Origin: Noviherbaspirillum galbum
GTDB taxonomy: Bacteria; Pseudomonadota; Gammaproteobacteria; Burkholderiales; Burkholderiaceae_D
Assembly: GCF_010974945.1 (NCBI RefSeq)
Contig: NZ_JAAIVB010000052.1
Span: forward strand, 41,202 to 105,201
Direction of reading: 5' to 3'
DNA: 64,000 bases
The notes under the pieces were generated by a model. That model saw only the letters and a list, made by a program, of their open reading frames with translations, had not been told where the DNA came from and searched no databases. Numbering within the stretch: the first letter of the stretch is position 1; each line of letters opens with the position of its first letter. Of the stretch, positions 46,186 to 55,710 are shown piece after piece. The translations under genes were made by a program, and so were the position numbers.

Positions 46186-47319
46186 TCAATCCATGCGCCG
46201 GGGATGGGCGAGGAAAAACCGCATCATCTCCGCCGAAGCGTCCGGTCCCTTCGGATCGGTGTATGACCCGGCCTTGCTGCCGCCCGACCAGCTGTGCCCG
46301 CTGCCATGAACGACCCAGTGCTCGGCCACCGGCGCGCCCGCGCGGTCATGGAAGATTGCCTTCGTATAAGTCCTTCCTGATTCGGCCTTTCCCTTGACGA
46401 TGCGGGTGTCGATGCGATCCGGGTCCACATCCGTTCCGAGGCATTGCCGCAGCGCCTGCGCGCCATTTCCCGGATGAACGGTGTGATCCCGGTCGCCATG
46501 GAAGACGATGACCGGAATGGCATGGTCGTGGGCAGCCAGCTCCTTGGGGGAACCGTTCTTCATGACGCCGAACGCGGAAGCCACGTCCTTCGCGGCGCCC
46601 ACCGGAAGCCCGGAATGAATTCCCACGGCCGCAAAGAGATCGGGATATGCCGCTGCAAGGATGCCGGCCATCGCGCCGCCGGCGGATAATCCCGCGACGT
46701 ACACCCTTGCCGGGTCGATGTCGTACTCTTGCATGATGTGGCGCGTCATGCCCGCTAGGATCGCAGGCTCGCCGCCAGCCCGGCGCTGGCTCTTGCGCTC
46801 GAACCAGTTCCAGCAGTTCGAGCCATTGGCATTCTGGCTCTGGGCCGGGTAAAGCACGAGCGCGCCGTGTTCATCCGCGAGGCGGTTCATCCCGGTGCCG
46901 GCGGCGAAATCGTCAGGATCCTGCTTGCATCCATGGAGCATCACGATCAGGGGACGCTTGGCAGGGGTCTCGGTGCCGGATGACGCTGGAACATACAAGC
47001 GATAGGCCCGCGTTCCGCTTTTTTCCGACCAGGAACCGGACAGGAATTGGCCCTGCTGACTCGCCGGACCAGATTGCCTGCCTTGCGGTTCATGGACCAC
47101 CGCGTCCTCTACGGTGCGATCCAACATGGATTCCGTCCAGGGCTTGCCTGCCGCACGCCCGCTTTCCGCCTGATGCGCGGGAGCGCGCGGCGTGCCTGTT
47201 TCCGCATCTTGCCCGCTCAGCGCGCGCTGGATCGCCTCGGTTGCGGCAATGGGTCCGGCGGTGCGCAGCAATGCGGTTGCCTCGCGCATCCGCGCGAGAA
47301 AATCTTCATTCAGTTTCAT
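46186..47319 (-). CDS. PHB-depolymerase-family extracellular-type esterase
   Basis: A 377-aa alpha/beta-hydrolase of the esterase_phd/LpqC family. It has the oxyanion block PLIVMLHGCKQDPDDFAAGTG, the nucleophile elbow YVAGLSAGGAMA, the Asp in FHGDRDHTVHPGNG and the His in HGSGHSWSGGS. The first 100 residues are a charged helical region without a clear signal peptide, so the enzyme may be intracellular. Start at 47319 is preferred over the open frame from 47385. It could hydrolyse polyhydroxybutyrate or short aryl esters. A ribbon-helix-helix gene follows on the same strand 117 bp upstream. Confidence 0.83.
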   Translation of the reverse strand: MKLNEDFLARMREATALLRTAGPIAATEAIQRALSGQDAETGTPRAPAHQAESGRAAGKPWTESMLDRTVEDAVVHEPQGRQSGPASQQGQFLSGSWSEKSGTRAYRLYVPASSGTETPAKRPLIVMLHGCKQDPDDFAAGTGMNRLADEHGALVLYPAQSQNANGSNCWNWFERKSQRRAGGEPAILAGMTRHIMQEYDIDPARVYVAGLSAGGAMAGILAAAYPDLFAAVGIHSGLPVGAAKDVASAFGVMKNGSPKELAAHDHAIPVIVFHGDRDHTVHPGNGAQALRQCLGTDVDPDRIDTRIVKGKAESGRTYTKAIFHDRAGAPVAEHWVVHGSGHSWSGGSKAGSYTDPKGPDASAEMMRFFLAHPRRMD

Positions 47320-47436
47320 GTCGAGCTTTCTATGAAAGGTGCCTGGCGGAATTCCGACGGCAAGGCGCGTCGGTCCGGGTCGCATTGGCTTGCGACAAGT
47401 CCATGCGGCGATCCGGCAATCGCCAGGCGCAAAAAA

Positions 47437-47850
47437 TCAGTGTATTCGCGGGCCAAGCGCCGCCTTGACCGCCGGGCTTGCATGCAGCACGCCCAGCACG
47501 CTGATGGAACCGATTGCCTCCATGGCAAGTTCCGGCGTCACGTCTGGATCGATGCTGGCCATGCCCAGCACCTGTATGTGGAGTTGTTCGCCTGCCGTCC
47601 GCGCGGCTTCGAGTTCGGCGCGGGACACCTGCTGCAATCCGAGGACGAGCCGCTTGCGGCTGACGGTCTCCTTGATCACGTCGACGTGGGTGGCAAGCTC
47701 GTTGCGGATGGCGGTGCGGATCAGGTCGGTTCGGTTGGAATAAAAGCCTTCCTGCACCAGCAAATCGATCTTTCCCAGGTCCACTGGACCGAGATTGATG
47801 GTGATCTTTTCAGTGTCGCCAGGTTTGATACGCGTTTCCTGCAGGTTCAC
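47437..47850 (-). CDS. CopG/ribbon-helix-helix family regulator
   Basis: A 137-aa protein starting at GTG 47850, with GGAGAGGG about 6 bp upstream; an ATG at 47889 is less supported. Residues 10-55 form a ribbon-helix-helix (EKITINLGPVDLGKIDLLV, GFYSNRTDLIRTAIRNELA), followed by a C-terminal segment (VLGMASIDPDVTPELAMEAI) seen in CopG-like proteins paired with PHB-related esterases. It probably regulates the esterase gene downstream; the operator is not obvious by eye. Confidence 0.72.
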   Translation of the reverse strand: MNLQETRIKPGDTEKITINLGPVDLGKIDLLVQEGFYSNRTDLIRTAIRNELATHVDVIKETVSRKRLVLGLQQVSRAELEAARTAGEQLHIQVLGMASIDPDVTPELAMEAIGSISVLGVLHASPAVKAALGPRIH

Positions 47851-47960
47851 GGTATGCCCTCTCCAAATCTCGGACAGGGCATTCCCCATCCACTTACCAT
47901 CCGACTGGATGGTATTGGGAAGGTTCCGTGATCAGCGAATGAAAATTGCTTGCCGTTTCG

Positions 47961-48890
47961 CTAACCGAGGTATTCCGACGTGATGTTAGTCCGTGAACCT
48001 TGTTCCCGTTTGGCAAGAGTGGCCATCTTGAGAAAATTTTCCGTCTTGACGGAGGTATCGTACTCACGCGACGCCAAGGCGAGCCTCGTCCGCACGCTCG
48101 CGCCAGCAATGTCGACATACACCACCCCTTCGGCCTGGATCTGGCTCACCGAAGCCGGCACGATCGAAATGCCGAATTCCGCCGACACCAGGCTAACCAC
48201 CGAAGAGAGCTGCGGCGCCTGCTGCCCGAGGGCCGGCTCGAATCCCGCCTGCCTGCACGCCGACATGATTTCGTCATGCAGCGTCGGGCTCGTCCGCCTC
48301 GGGATGAGAACGAAGGATTCGCCGGCGAGCGCCGACAGGGGAAGCCGCTTGCGCTTTGCCAGGGGATGCTTGATGGGCAACACGATCTTCATCTGCTCAT
48401 CGGCGATCTGGTAGAGAGTCACTCCCGCGAAGGAATGCGTTCCGGGACGCAGGAAGGCGAGATCGAGCCGCCCCTCGTCGAGCTGCGCGAGAAGCTGGGG
48501 CGTGTTGCCCTCCATCAGGGTCAGCCCCACGCCAGGATAGGCATTCCGGAAGGCGCGGATCATCGCCGGGACCACCGGGTTGAATGCGGAGGAAGCGGTA
48601 AAGCCGAGGCTGAGCTGTCCCGCTTCTCCGCGTCCTGCACGCTGGGCGTGCAGGACGGCATTCTGTGCGTCGTCGAGCAGGCGCCGCGCGTCGACGAGCA
48701 ATGCCTCGCCCGCTTCGGTCAGCGTGACGCCGTGTCCGGTGCGCCGGAAAAGCTGCACGCCCATCTCGCGCTCGAGCGCCAGGATCTGCTGACTGAGTGG
48801 CGGCTGGCCAATGCCGAGTTTCTCCGCCGCACGGGTAACGTTCCCCTCTTGGGCAACGGCCATGAAGTATCTGAGATGACGCAGTTCCAT
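47961..48890 (-). CDS. LysR family regulator (BenM/CatM-like)
   Basis: A 309-aa LysR protein: HTH (1-60; RYFMAVAQEGNVTRAAEKLG, LGIGQPPLSQQILALEREMG) and an effector domain (90-300; LSLGFTASSAFNPVVPAMI). The QPPLSQQI helix is typical of the BenM/CatM branch, which senses aromatic-degradation intermediates or acts on central-metabolism genes. It is divergent from sdhCDAB across 189 bp, so a role in controlling succinate dehydrogenase is possible; no clear T-N11-A operator was identified by eye. Confidence 0.86.
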   Translation of the reverse strand: MELRHLRYFMAVAQEGNVTRAAEKLGIGQPPLSQQILALEREMGVQLFRRTGHGVTLTEAGEALLVDARRLLDDAQNAVLHAQRAGRGEAGQLSLGFTASSAFNPVVPAMIRAFRNAYPGVGLTLMEGNTPQLLAQLDEGRLDLAFLRPGTHSFAGVTLYQIADEQMKIVLPIKHPLAKRKRLPLSALAGESFVLIPRRTSPTLHDEIMSACRQAGFEPALGQQAPQLSSVVSLVSAEFGISIVPASVSQIQAEGVVYVDIAGASVRTRLALASREYDTSVKTENFLKMATLAKREQGSRTNITSEYLG

Positions 48891-49079
48891 CGCGGTATAT
48901 GTAAAACGTCTTTCCGGAAGATGATCAAGATATTGGACAGTATAACGCTAAGGCCTCAAAATATCGAAGCTGAGAAAAACCCGTCAGGCGCTGTTTTCCG
49001 GAACGACGCGGCAGGCTGCCCCGGGCAGGGATTTTCGACATGATCAATCACGAGAGAGAAGAGTCAATGAGGTATTACC

Positions 49080-49490
49080 ATGTCTGAAGCCGTAAAGAAG
49101 CCACGACGGCAATTCAATGTGATGACGTTTTCGCAGGTGGGCAACTACCGCCTGCCGCTGCCGGCCTACGTCTCCATCCTGCATCGCGTCAGCGGCGCGG
49201 CCATGTTCTTCCTGCTGCCCTTCACCCTCTACCTGCTCGACAAGAGCCTCACCTCCGAGATCTCCTTCGACGCCCTGCGCGGCTTCACCGCCAACTGGTT
49301 CGTCAAGCTCGTCATCCTCGGCCTGGTCTGGTCCTACTTGCACCACTTCTGCGCCGGCGTGCGCCACCTCTTCCTCGACATGCACATGGGCATGGACAAG
49401 GTCTCCGGCAAGCAGACCTCCGCCGCCGTGTTCGCCGTCAGCCTGCCGCTGACCCTGCTGGTGGCCCTCAAACTGTTCGGAGTCTTCTGA
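49080..49490 (+). CDS. sdhC: Succinate dehydrogenase cytochrome b556 subunit
   Basis: A 136-aa membrane anchor subunit of respiratory complex II, with three helices and the family block ILHRVSGAAMFFLLPFTLYL; the heme-ligand His is in LHHFCAGVRHLFLD. It begins the sdhCDAB operon and overlaps sdhD by 1 bp (TGATG). Its job is to anchor SdhAB and pass electrons to ubiquinone. Confidence 0.95.
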   Translation: MSEAVKKPRRQFNVMTFSQVGNYRLPLPAYVSILHRVSGAAMFFLLPFTLYLLDKSLTSEISFDALRGFTANWFVKLVILGLVWSYLHHFCAGVRHLFLDMHMGMDKVSGKQTSAAVFAVSLPLTLLVALKLFGVF

Positions 49491-49888
49491 TGGAACACGG
49501 TATCGCCAAGGACATCGCCGGCAACAACATCGGCCCCAAGCGCCTCGTCGTCGGCGCCCATTACGGCGTGCGCGACTGGCTCGCCCAGCGCGCAACTGCC
49601 ATCGTCATGGCCCTGTACACCGTGCTGCTGCTGGTGTCCTACCTCACCAGCGACGGCAGCGCCGGCTTCTACAACGCCTGGGCCACCATCTTCGCCCGCC
49701 AGTGGTTCAAGATCGCCACCTTCGTCACCTTCCTGGGCCTGCTCTACCACGCCTGGGTCGGCATGCGCGACATCTGGATGGACTACGTCACCAAGTCCGT
49801 CGCCCTGCGCCTGGCATTTCACCTGGCCACCATCGCGTGGCTCATCGGCTGCGCCGGCTGGGCCGCGCAGATCATCTGGAGACCGTAA
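49490..49888 (+). CDS. sdhD: Succinate dehydrogenase hydrophobic anchor subunit
   Basis: A 132-aa second anchor subunit of complex II with three membrane helices. The start GPKRLVVGAHYGVRDWLAQR is typical, with AHYG and RDW blocks; the heme/quinone-region Asp-His block is LGLLYHAWVGMRDIWMDYV. It overlaps sdhC and is followed 3 bp later by sdhA. Confidence 0.95.
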   Translation: MEHGIAKDIAGNNIGPKRLVVGAHYGVRDWLAQRATAIVMALYTVLLLVSYLTSDGSAGFYNAWATIFARQWFKIATFVTFLGLLYHAWVGMRDIWMDYVTKSVALRLAFHLATIAWLIGCAGWAAQIIWRP

Positions 49889-49891
49889 ATC

Positions 49892-51670
49892 GTGGCAGCC
49901 ATCAAGCAATCCCTTCCCGTTCGCCGTTTTGACGCCGTCATCGTCGGCGCCGGCGGTTCCGGCATGCGCGCGTCGCTGCAGCTGGCCGAGGCCGGCCTGA
50001 ACGTGGCCGTGCTTTCCAAGGTCTTTCCGACTCGCTCGCACACCGTGGCCGCGCAGGGCGGCATCGGCGCCTCGCTGGGCAACATGACCGAGGACAACTG
50101 GTACTGGCACATGTTCGACACCGTCAAGGGCTCGGACTACCTGGGCGACCAGGACGCCATCGAGTTCATGTGCCGCGAAGCGCCCAAGGTCGTCTACGAG
50201 CTCGAGCACTTCGGCATGCCGTTCGACCGCAATCCCGACGGCACCATCTACCAGCGCCCGTTCGGCGGCCATACCGCCAACTTCGGCGAGAAGCCGGTGC
50301 AGCGCGCCTGCGCCGCGGCCGACCGCACCGGCCATGCGCTGCTGCACACGCTGTACCAGCGCAACGTGCGCGCCAAGACCCACTTCTTCGTCGAGTGGAT
50401 GGCGATCGACCTCATCCGTGATGTGGATGGCGACGTACTGGGCGTGGTGGCGCTGGAGATGGAAACCGGCGACGTGATGATCCTCGAAGCCAAGACCACG
50501 CTGTTCGCCACCGGCGGCGCGGGCCGCATCTTCGCCGCCTCGACCAACGCCTTCATCAACACCGGCGACGGCATGGGCATGGCCGCGCGCGCGGGCCTGC
50601 CGCTGGAAGACATGGAGTTCTGGCAGTTCCATCCCACCGGCGTGTCCGGTGCGGGCGTGCTGATCACCGAGGGCGTGCGCGGCGAGGGCGGCATCCTGAT
50701 CAACGCCAACGGCGAGCGCTTCATGGAGCGCTATGCGCCCACGCTGAAGGACTTGGCGCCGCGCGACTTCGTGTCGCGCTCGATGGACCAGGAGATCAAG
50801 GAAGGCCGCGGCTGCGGTCCGAACAAGGACCACGTGCTGCTGGACCTGCGCCACATCGGCGCCGACACCATCAAGAAGCGCCTGCCGTCGATTCTCGAGA
50901 TCGGCCACAAGTTCGCCAACGTCGACGCCACCAAGGAACCGATTCCCGTCGTGCCGACGATTCACTACCAGATGGGCGGCATTCCGACCAACATCAACGG
51001 CCAGGTGGTCGCGCCGAAGAACGGCAACCCCAACGAGGTCGTCAATGGCATGTACGCCATCGGCGAATGCGCCTGCGTATCGGTGCACGGCGCCAACCGC
51101 CTGGGCACGAACTCGCTGCTGGACCTGGTGGTGTTCGGCCGCGCTGCCGGCAACCACATCGTGGCCTCGAACCTGAAGCAGAAGCTGCACAAGCCGCTGC
51201 CGGCGGGCGCGGCGGACATGGCGATGGAGCGCCTGGCGCGGCTGGAGACGAGCACCGGCTCCGAGCGGGTGCAGGACGTGGCCAACGCGATCCGCAGCAC
51301 GATGCAGCAGTACTGCGGCGTGTTCCGCACCGACGAGCTGCTGCAGACCGGCGTGCAGAAGATCCTCGAACTGGATGAGCGGCGCAAGCATGTGTCGTTC
51401 AAGGACAAGTCCAAGGTGTTCAACACGGCGCGGGTGGAAGCGCTGGAGCTGGACAACCTGATTGAGACGGCCAAGGCGACCATCATCTCGGCGGCGGCAC
51501 GCAAGGAAAGCCGTGGCGCGCATGCGCACCGGGATTACGAGAAGCGCGACGACGAGAACTGGATGAAGCATTCGCTGTTCTACTCGGAAGGCAACCGCCT
51601 GGACTACAAGCCGGTCAACACCAAGCCGTTGACGGTGGAGACGTTCAAGCCCAAGGCGCGTACGTTCTAA
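49892..51670 (+). CDS. sdhA: Succinate dehydrogenase flavoprotein subunit
   Basis: A 592-aa FAD subunit that oxidises succinate to fumarate. The dinucleotide-binding GAGGSGMRASLQLAEAG is at residues 18-34; the covalent FAD site is SHTVAAQGGIGASLGN (His). HPTGVSGAGVLITEGVRGEG and the C-terminal RKESRGAHAHRDY are catalytic/substrate blocks. It starts at GTG 3 bp after sdhD. A very long antisense open frame over this gene is a codon-bias artefact. Confidence 0.97.
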   Translation: MAAIKQSLPVRRFDAVIVGAGGSGMRASLQLAEAGLNVAVLSKVFPTRSHTVAAQGGIGASLGNMTEDNWYWHMFDTVKGSDYLGDQDAIEFMCREAPKVVYELEHFGMPFDRNPDGTIYQRPFGGHTANFGEKPVQRACAAADRTGHALLHTLYQRNVRAKTHFFVEWMAIDLIRDVDGDVLGVVALEMETGDVMILEAKTTLFATGGAGRIFAASTNAFINTGDGMGMAARAGLPLEDMEFWQFHPTGVSGAGVLITEGVRGEGGILINANGERFMERYAPTLKDLAPRDFVSRSMDQEIKEGRGCGPNKDHVLLDLRHIGADTIKKRLPSILEIGHKFANVDATKEPIPVVPTIHYQMGGIPTNINGQVVAPKNGNPNEVVNGMYAIGECACVSVHGANRLGTNSLLDLVVFGRAAGNHIVASNLKQKLHKPLPAGAADMAMERLARLETSTGSERVQDVANAIRSTMQQYCGVFRTDELLQTGVQKILELDERRKHVSFKDKSKVFNTARVEALELDNLIETAKATIISAAARKESRGAHAHRDYEKRDDENWMKHSLFYSEGNRLDYKPVNTKPLTVETFKPKARTF

Positions 51671-51715
51671 GGCGCGTTCCAAGACAGCAGACAAGCAAAG
51701 CAAAGGTAAAAGAGC

Positions 51716-52426
51716 ATGGCTCGCACCCTCAAATTTCAGATTTACCGGTATGACCCGGACAAGGACGCCAAGCCGTACATGCAGGACCTGACGGTGACGC
51801 TGCAGGACACGGACAAGATGCTGCTGGACGCATTGCAGCGCATCAAGGCCGACGTGGACGATTCGCTGGCGCTGCGGCGCTCGTGCCGCGAAGGCGTGTG
51901 CGGTTCGGACGCGATGAACATCAACGGCAAGAACGGGCTGGCGTGCACGACCAACCTCAACGAGCTGACCGAGCCGATCGTGCTGCGGCCGCTGCCGGGG
52001 CTGCCGGTGATCCGCGACCTGATCGTGGACATGACGCAGTTCTTCAAGCAGTACCACTCGATCAAGCCGTACCTGATCAACGAGACGATCCCGCCGGAGA
52101 AGGAGCGGCTGCAGTCGCCGGAAGAGCGCGAGGAGCTCGACGGGCTGTACGAGTGCATCCTGTGCGCGTGCTGCTCGACGTCCTGCCCGTCGTTCTGGTG
52201 GAACCCGGACAAGTTCGTGGGACCGGCCGGCTTGCTGCAGGCGTACCGGTTCATTGCCGACAGCCGCGACCAGGCCACCGGCGAGCGGCTGGACAACCTG
52301 GAAGACCCGTACCGGCTGTTCCGCTGCCACACGATCATGAACTGCGTGGACGTGTGCCCGAAGGGACTGAACCCGGCGCGCGCCATCGGCAAGATCAAGG
52401 AACTGATGGTCCGCCGTTCCGTGTAA
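51716..52426 (+). CDS. sdhB: Succinate dehydrogenase iron-sulfur subunit
   Basis: A 236-aa Fe-S subunit of complex II. The [2Fe-2S] cysteines are in [14 protein letters not shown]; the [4Fe-4S] and [3Fe-4S] clusters are in [16 protein letters not shown] and [17 protein letters not shown]. Typical length. It is the last gene of sdhCDAB. The customary downstream sdhE and gltA genes of many Burkholderiales are absent; panE follows instead after a hairpin. Confidence 0.97.
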   Translation: MARTLKFQIYRYDPDKDAKPYMQDLTVTLQDTDKMLLDALQRIKADVDDSLALRRSCREGVCGSDAMNINGKNGLACTTNLNELTEPIVLRPLPGLPVIRDLIVDMTQFFKQYHSIKPYLINETIPPEKERLQSPEEREELDGLYECILCACCSTSCPSFWWNPDKFVGPAGLLQAYRFIADSRDQATGERLDNLEDPYRLFRCHTIMNCVDVCPKGLNPARAIGKIKELMVRRSV

Positions 52427-52474
52427 AGGTCCGGTCAAACGCGTCACCACCGTTCTGGTATCCTCGCCTCATCT

Positions 52475-52495
52475 CATGCCGGCCACGCCGGCATG
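52475..52495. terminator. Hairpin between sdhB and panE
   Basis: CATGCCGGC-CAC-GCCGGCATG, a perfect 9-bp stem 48 bp after the sdhB stop, followed by CTTTC. It is either a terminator of sdhCDAB or an attenuator before panE. Confidence 0.55.
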
Positions 52496-52523
52496 CTTTC
52501 ATCTGGAAAGGACGGGTTGAGGA

Positions 52524-53483
52524 ATGAAGATTGCGGTTCTTGGCGCGGGCGCATTGGGCGGTTACTTCGGCGGCAGGTTGCTGCAGGCCGGGCGGGACGT
52601 GCAGTTCCTCGTCCGCCCCGCACGCGCGGCACTTCTCAGGCAGAACGGCCTGGTGATCCATAGCCCATGCGGCGATGTGAAGCTGGACAACCCGCCCACC
52701 CTGACGGCGGAGCAACTGAAGGACGCGCCCGCCCCGGCTGATCTGGTGCTGCTGAGCTGCAAGGCCTACGACCTCGACTCGGCGATGGATGCCATTGCTC
52801 CGGTCGTCGGCCCGCGCACCATCATCCTTCCCATGCTCAACGGCATGCGCCACATCGAGTTGCTCTCCGAGCGCTTCGGCAAGGACAAGGTCATTGGCGG
52901 ACTCTGCCTGATCTCCGCCGCCCTCGACCCACAAGGCGAAATCCATCAATTCAACGAAATGCACGACCTGGTCTTCGGCGCTCTCGATGCCTCGCAGACC
53001 GATGCCGTGCATGACATCAAGCTTGCGCTCGACGGCGCCGGCTTCCGCGCGGTGGAATCGTCAGACGTCCTTCAGCGCATGTGGGAAAAGTGGGTCTTCA
53101 TCGCATCCCTCGCCTCGCTGACCACCCTGTTCCGTGCGCCCGTCGGCGAGATCGTTGCCGCTGGCGGCACGTCCATCAGCGAAGCGGTATATGACCAATG
53201 CGCCGCCATCGCCGCTCACCATGGCCATGCTCCACGCGCCGCCGCAGTCGAACAGGGCAAGCGCTTTCTCACCACGCCGGGCTCCACGATTACCGCATCG
53301 ATGTGCAAGGACATGCTCAATGGCACCCGGACGGAAGCGGAACACATCATCGGCGCGCTGCTCGCGCGTCGACCAGCGGATGGCGATGCGCTGGGCCGGT
53401 CTTCACTTCTGGAGGCGGCGCTCGTGAATTTGAGGGTTGCGGAGGCGCGCCGGTTGATGAAGGAATCGGGCGGTCAGGCTTGA
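52524..53483 (+). CDS. panE: 2-dehydropantoate 2-reductase
   Basis: A 319-aa NADPH-dependent ketopantoate reductase of pantothenate/CoA synthesis. The Rossmann start is MKIAVLGAGALGGYFGGRL; the catalytic Lys block is QRMWEKWVFIASLASLTTLF and the hinge block is TPGSTITASMCKDMLNGTRTE. Typical length. The start at 52524 follows GAAAGGACGGGTTGAGGA. Several Burkholderiales carry more than one panE-family gene, so this could be a paralogue with another 2-oxoacid substrate. Confidence 0.88.
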   Translation: MKIAVLGAGALGGYFGGRLLQAGRDVQFLVRPARAALLRQNGLVIHSPCGDVKLDNPPTLTAEQLKDAPAPADLVLLSCKAYDLDSAMDAIAPVVGPRTIILPMLNGMRHIELLSERFGKDKVIGGLCLISAALDPQGEIHQFNEMHDLVFGALDASQTDAVHDIKLALDGAGFRAVESSDVLQRMWEKWVFIASLASLTTLFRAPVGEIVAAGGTSISEAVYDQCAAIAAHHGHAPRAAAVEQGKRFLTTPGSTITASMCKDMLNGTRTEAEHIIGALLARRPADGDALGRSSLLEAALVNLRVAEARRLMKESGGQA

Positions 53484-53994
53484 CGTTTGCGGGATTGCTT
53501 GGGCGAGGAAGTGTGTCCTGTCATTCCTGCGGCACCGTACTGCCTTGCAGGGCGATGCCTTGCGAAACCTTTGCTCCATCCCCGCTTGCGCGGAGATGAC
53601 AGGTAGTCGCGCTGTGACGGGCACGATGCCGAAGGCGAGCCTGCGCTGTCCCTCCTGACGTCGCCGAAAGGGAGGGCGGCAGGGGTCGCTTTTCTTTGGT
53701 TCGTTTCGTGGGGCCCGCCTACGTCGAGTCCAAAGAAATGAACTGGCCCGCCGGAGCCAGTCTCGGCACCGCCCCATGGAGTGGGAACCCCACCGGGTCA
53801 CCGGAGAGCCAACGCCCCGAAGCTCCGACATTCAAACCACCCACCTCTCCCCAGCGTTATACTGTACGCATACACATGCTTTGAACCCAAAATCCACCGC
53901 TTCCCTGTCGCTCCCCCGCCAGGCAAGCCCCCTATCAACCTCGCCCACCGCTGATCACCAAACGCTTCCCCACCCGCGATTATTTTCAAGCAAC
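53484..53994. repeat. Repeat-rich intergenic region
   Basis: A 511-bp gap with no convincing gene. It holds a degenerate REP-like element (CCATCCCCGC-TTGC-GCGGAGATGACAGG, about 53575-53602), a second inverted repeat TTTCTTTGG (53690-53698)/CCAAAGAAA (53729-53737), and copy B (53775-53812) of the dispersed repeat seen reversed at 4779-4824. A 62-codon open frame (53696-53884) spans these repeats and is not treated as a gene. The last part carries the FAN1 promoter region. Confidence 0.6.
53862..53877 (+). promoter_or_regulatory. Possible LexA box overlapping a -10 element
   Basis: CTGT-ACGCATAC-ACAT differs from the 16-bp CTGT-N8-ACAG LexA pattern at one arm position. A good -10 hexamer, TATACT (53858-53863), overlaps it, as expected for an SOS-controlled promoter. 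It lies about 118 bp before the FAN1 gene. No convincing -35 is seen. Confidence 0.4.
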
Positions 53995-55710
53995 ATGCCC
54001 CAGGTTCTCGACAACCCGCTCTACTACCTCGACAACTTCGACCGGGTAATCGCCTGGGTAGGCACCCGCTACGCGCACCTGCTCGACGACCTCGAACGCC
54101 AAACCCTCGGGCACATCGCCGGCCTGCCTCAACCCTCACGCGCCCTGCTGGTACGCATGATCATGCGCAAGGGTCCTTATTTCCGTGAAAGCAAGCTGGC
54201 TTACGACGAGATCGGCTGCACCCGGTCAGCGGTTGCTCCCCTGGTGAAGCACGGCTGGGTCGATGATCGCCCGCCGCTGGACATGGATGGGTTGTTCACT
54301 CTCCTGACCAAGGCGGAAATCCTGTCCGCCTTCCCATTGGACAATGCCGCCAGGTCGCTGAAGAAGGCCGATCTGCTCGACCTTCTTCGTGCGGCGCGTC
54401 CCCAACCAAATCCATTCGACGCCTGGCTGCCCGCGTCGGAGGACCGCGTCTACCAGGTCAGGATCGGCCCGCTGTGCGATCGCCTCAAGCTGCTGTTCTT
54501 CGGAAACTGCAGGCAGGACTGGACGGATTTCGTCCTGTCCGACCTCGGCATCTTCCGTTACGAACAGGTCGAGCTGTCGACCGCCTCCCACGCCTTTCAG
54601 GCACGCGAGGACGTGGACGTCTATCTTCAACTTCAGGCGCTGCGCGAACGTTACGACGTCGACGGCGATGCGGATGCCATCATGGCGGACATTCCCGCCG
54701 ACGCGCTCGCCAACCCATGGCTGGAAAGCAGGCGCTCTCGGCTCTTGTTCCAGCTCGGCCAAGGGTATGAGCAGTCGGGACGGTTCGAGGACGCGCTGGC
54801 GGTGTATGCACAATGCCGCTACGCGGGCGCGCGCCTGCGCATGATCAGGGTGCTTGAAAAACTTGACCGGACTTGCATGGCGCACGACCTGGCCAGCATC
54901 GCGGAACGCGCGCCGGAGAACGAGGCGGAACGCCAGCAACTCGAACGTATCTTGCCAAGGTTGCACCGCAAGCTAGGCTTGCCGAAGCCCGAGGCGCAAG
55001 CACGCGGCGAAATCCCGCTGCTTGCCCTTGCGTTGCCCCAGCCTGACGCGCCGTATTCGGTGGAGAGAGTCGTCGCGCGGCATCTTGCGGAAGAGGCATC
55101 GCCCGTGCTCTACGTCGAGAACACCCTCATGACTTCGCTGTTCGGCCTGCTGTTCTGGGACGCCATCTTCGCGCCGGTGCCCGGCGCCTTCTTCCACCCT
55201 TTCCAGTCCGGCCCCGCCGACCTCTATCACCCGGATTTCCACACGCGCCGCGAACTGGCGCTGGCGGACTGCATGGCGCAACTCGAATCGGACGCCTATG
55301 CCGCGACCATCCGCGAGCGTTTTTCCGCCAAGGCGGACCTGCAATCGCCGTTCGTGGTCTGGCCGGTACTCAGCGCCGAACTGATCGACATGGCGTTGTC
55401 ATGCATTCCCGCCGCCCACCTCAAGTCGATTTTCTCCCGCATCCTGCTCGACCTGAGATCGAACCGCGCGGGATTTCCCGACCTGATCCAGTTCTGGCCG
55501 GGCGATAGGCAATACCGGATGATCGAGGTGAAGGCGCCCAACGACCGCCTCCAGGACAACCAGATCCGCTGGATCCAGTACTGCCTCGCGCACGATATCC
55601 CGGTCAGCGTATGCCATGTGCAATGGCTCGCGGACGACGGGCACCATGGCGCCGCCGTTTGCGCGGAAAACCCCGATGCCGCGTCGCAGGCGACAGGGCA
55701 GGCAACATGA
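53995..55710 (+). CDS. FAN1-type VRR-NUC structure-specific nuclease
   Basis: A 571-aa DNA repair nuclease homologous to bacterial/eukaryotic FAN1, which cleaves 5' flaps and unhooks interstrand crosslinks. It begins with YYLDNFDRVIAWVGTRYAHL; the middle contains a SAP-like and TPR-like helical region (FQLGQGYEQSGRFEDALAVY). The C-terminal VRR-NUC domain has the metal-binding GFPDLIQFW...YRMIEVKAPNDRLQDNQ. Start at 53995 is chosen because the open frame from 53776 runs through the repeats. The stop overlaps the next gene's ATG (ATGA), so nuclease and helicase are translationally coupled. Confidence 0.88.
   Translation: MPQVLDNPLYYLDNFDRVIAWVGTRYAHLLDDLERQTLGHIAGLPQPSRALLVRMIMRKGPYFRESKLAYDEIGCTRSAVAPLVKHGWVDDRPPLDMDGLFTLLTKAEILSAFPLDNAARSLKKADLLDLLRAARPQPNPFDAWLPASEDRVYQVRIGPLCDRLKLLFFGNCRQDWTDFVLSDLGIFRYEQVELSTASHAFQAREDVDVYLQLQALRERYDVDGDADAIMADIPADALANPWLESRRSRLLFQLGQGYEQSGRFEDALAVYAQCRYAGARLRMIRVLEKLDRTCMAHDLASIAERAPENEAERQQLERILPRLHRKLGLPKPEAQARGEIPLLALALPQPDAPYSVERVVARHLAEEASPVLYVENTLMTSLFGLLFWDAIFAPVPGAFFHPFQSGPADLYHPDFHTRRELALADCMAQLESDAYAATIRERFSAKADLQSPFVVWPVLSAELIDMALSCIPAAHLKSIFSRILLDLRSNRAGFPDLIQFWPGDRQYRMIEVKAPNDRLQDNQIRWIQYCLAHDIPVSVCHVQWLADDGHHGAAVCAENPDAASQATGQAT

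Noticed and set aside
49334..52450. Very long minus-strand open frame (1038 codons) over sdhC-sdhB
   Set aside because: It is antisense to four clear succinate dehydrogenase genes. Codon bias in GC-rich genes removes stops from the opposite frame; the translation is His/Arg/Val-rich low complexity without domains.
53696..53884. 62-codon open frame in the repeat-rich gap
   Set aside because: It is made of intergenic repeat sequence and lacks a ribosome site. Proteins of this kind are often annotated from repeats in Burkholderiales but are unlikely to be real.
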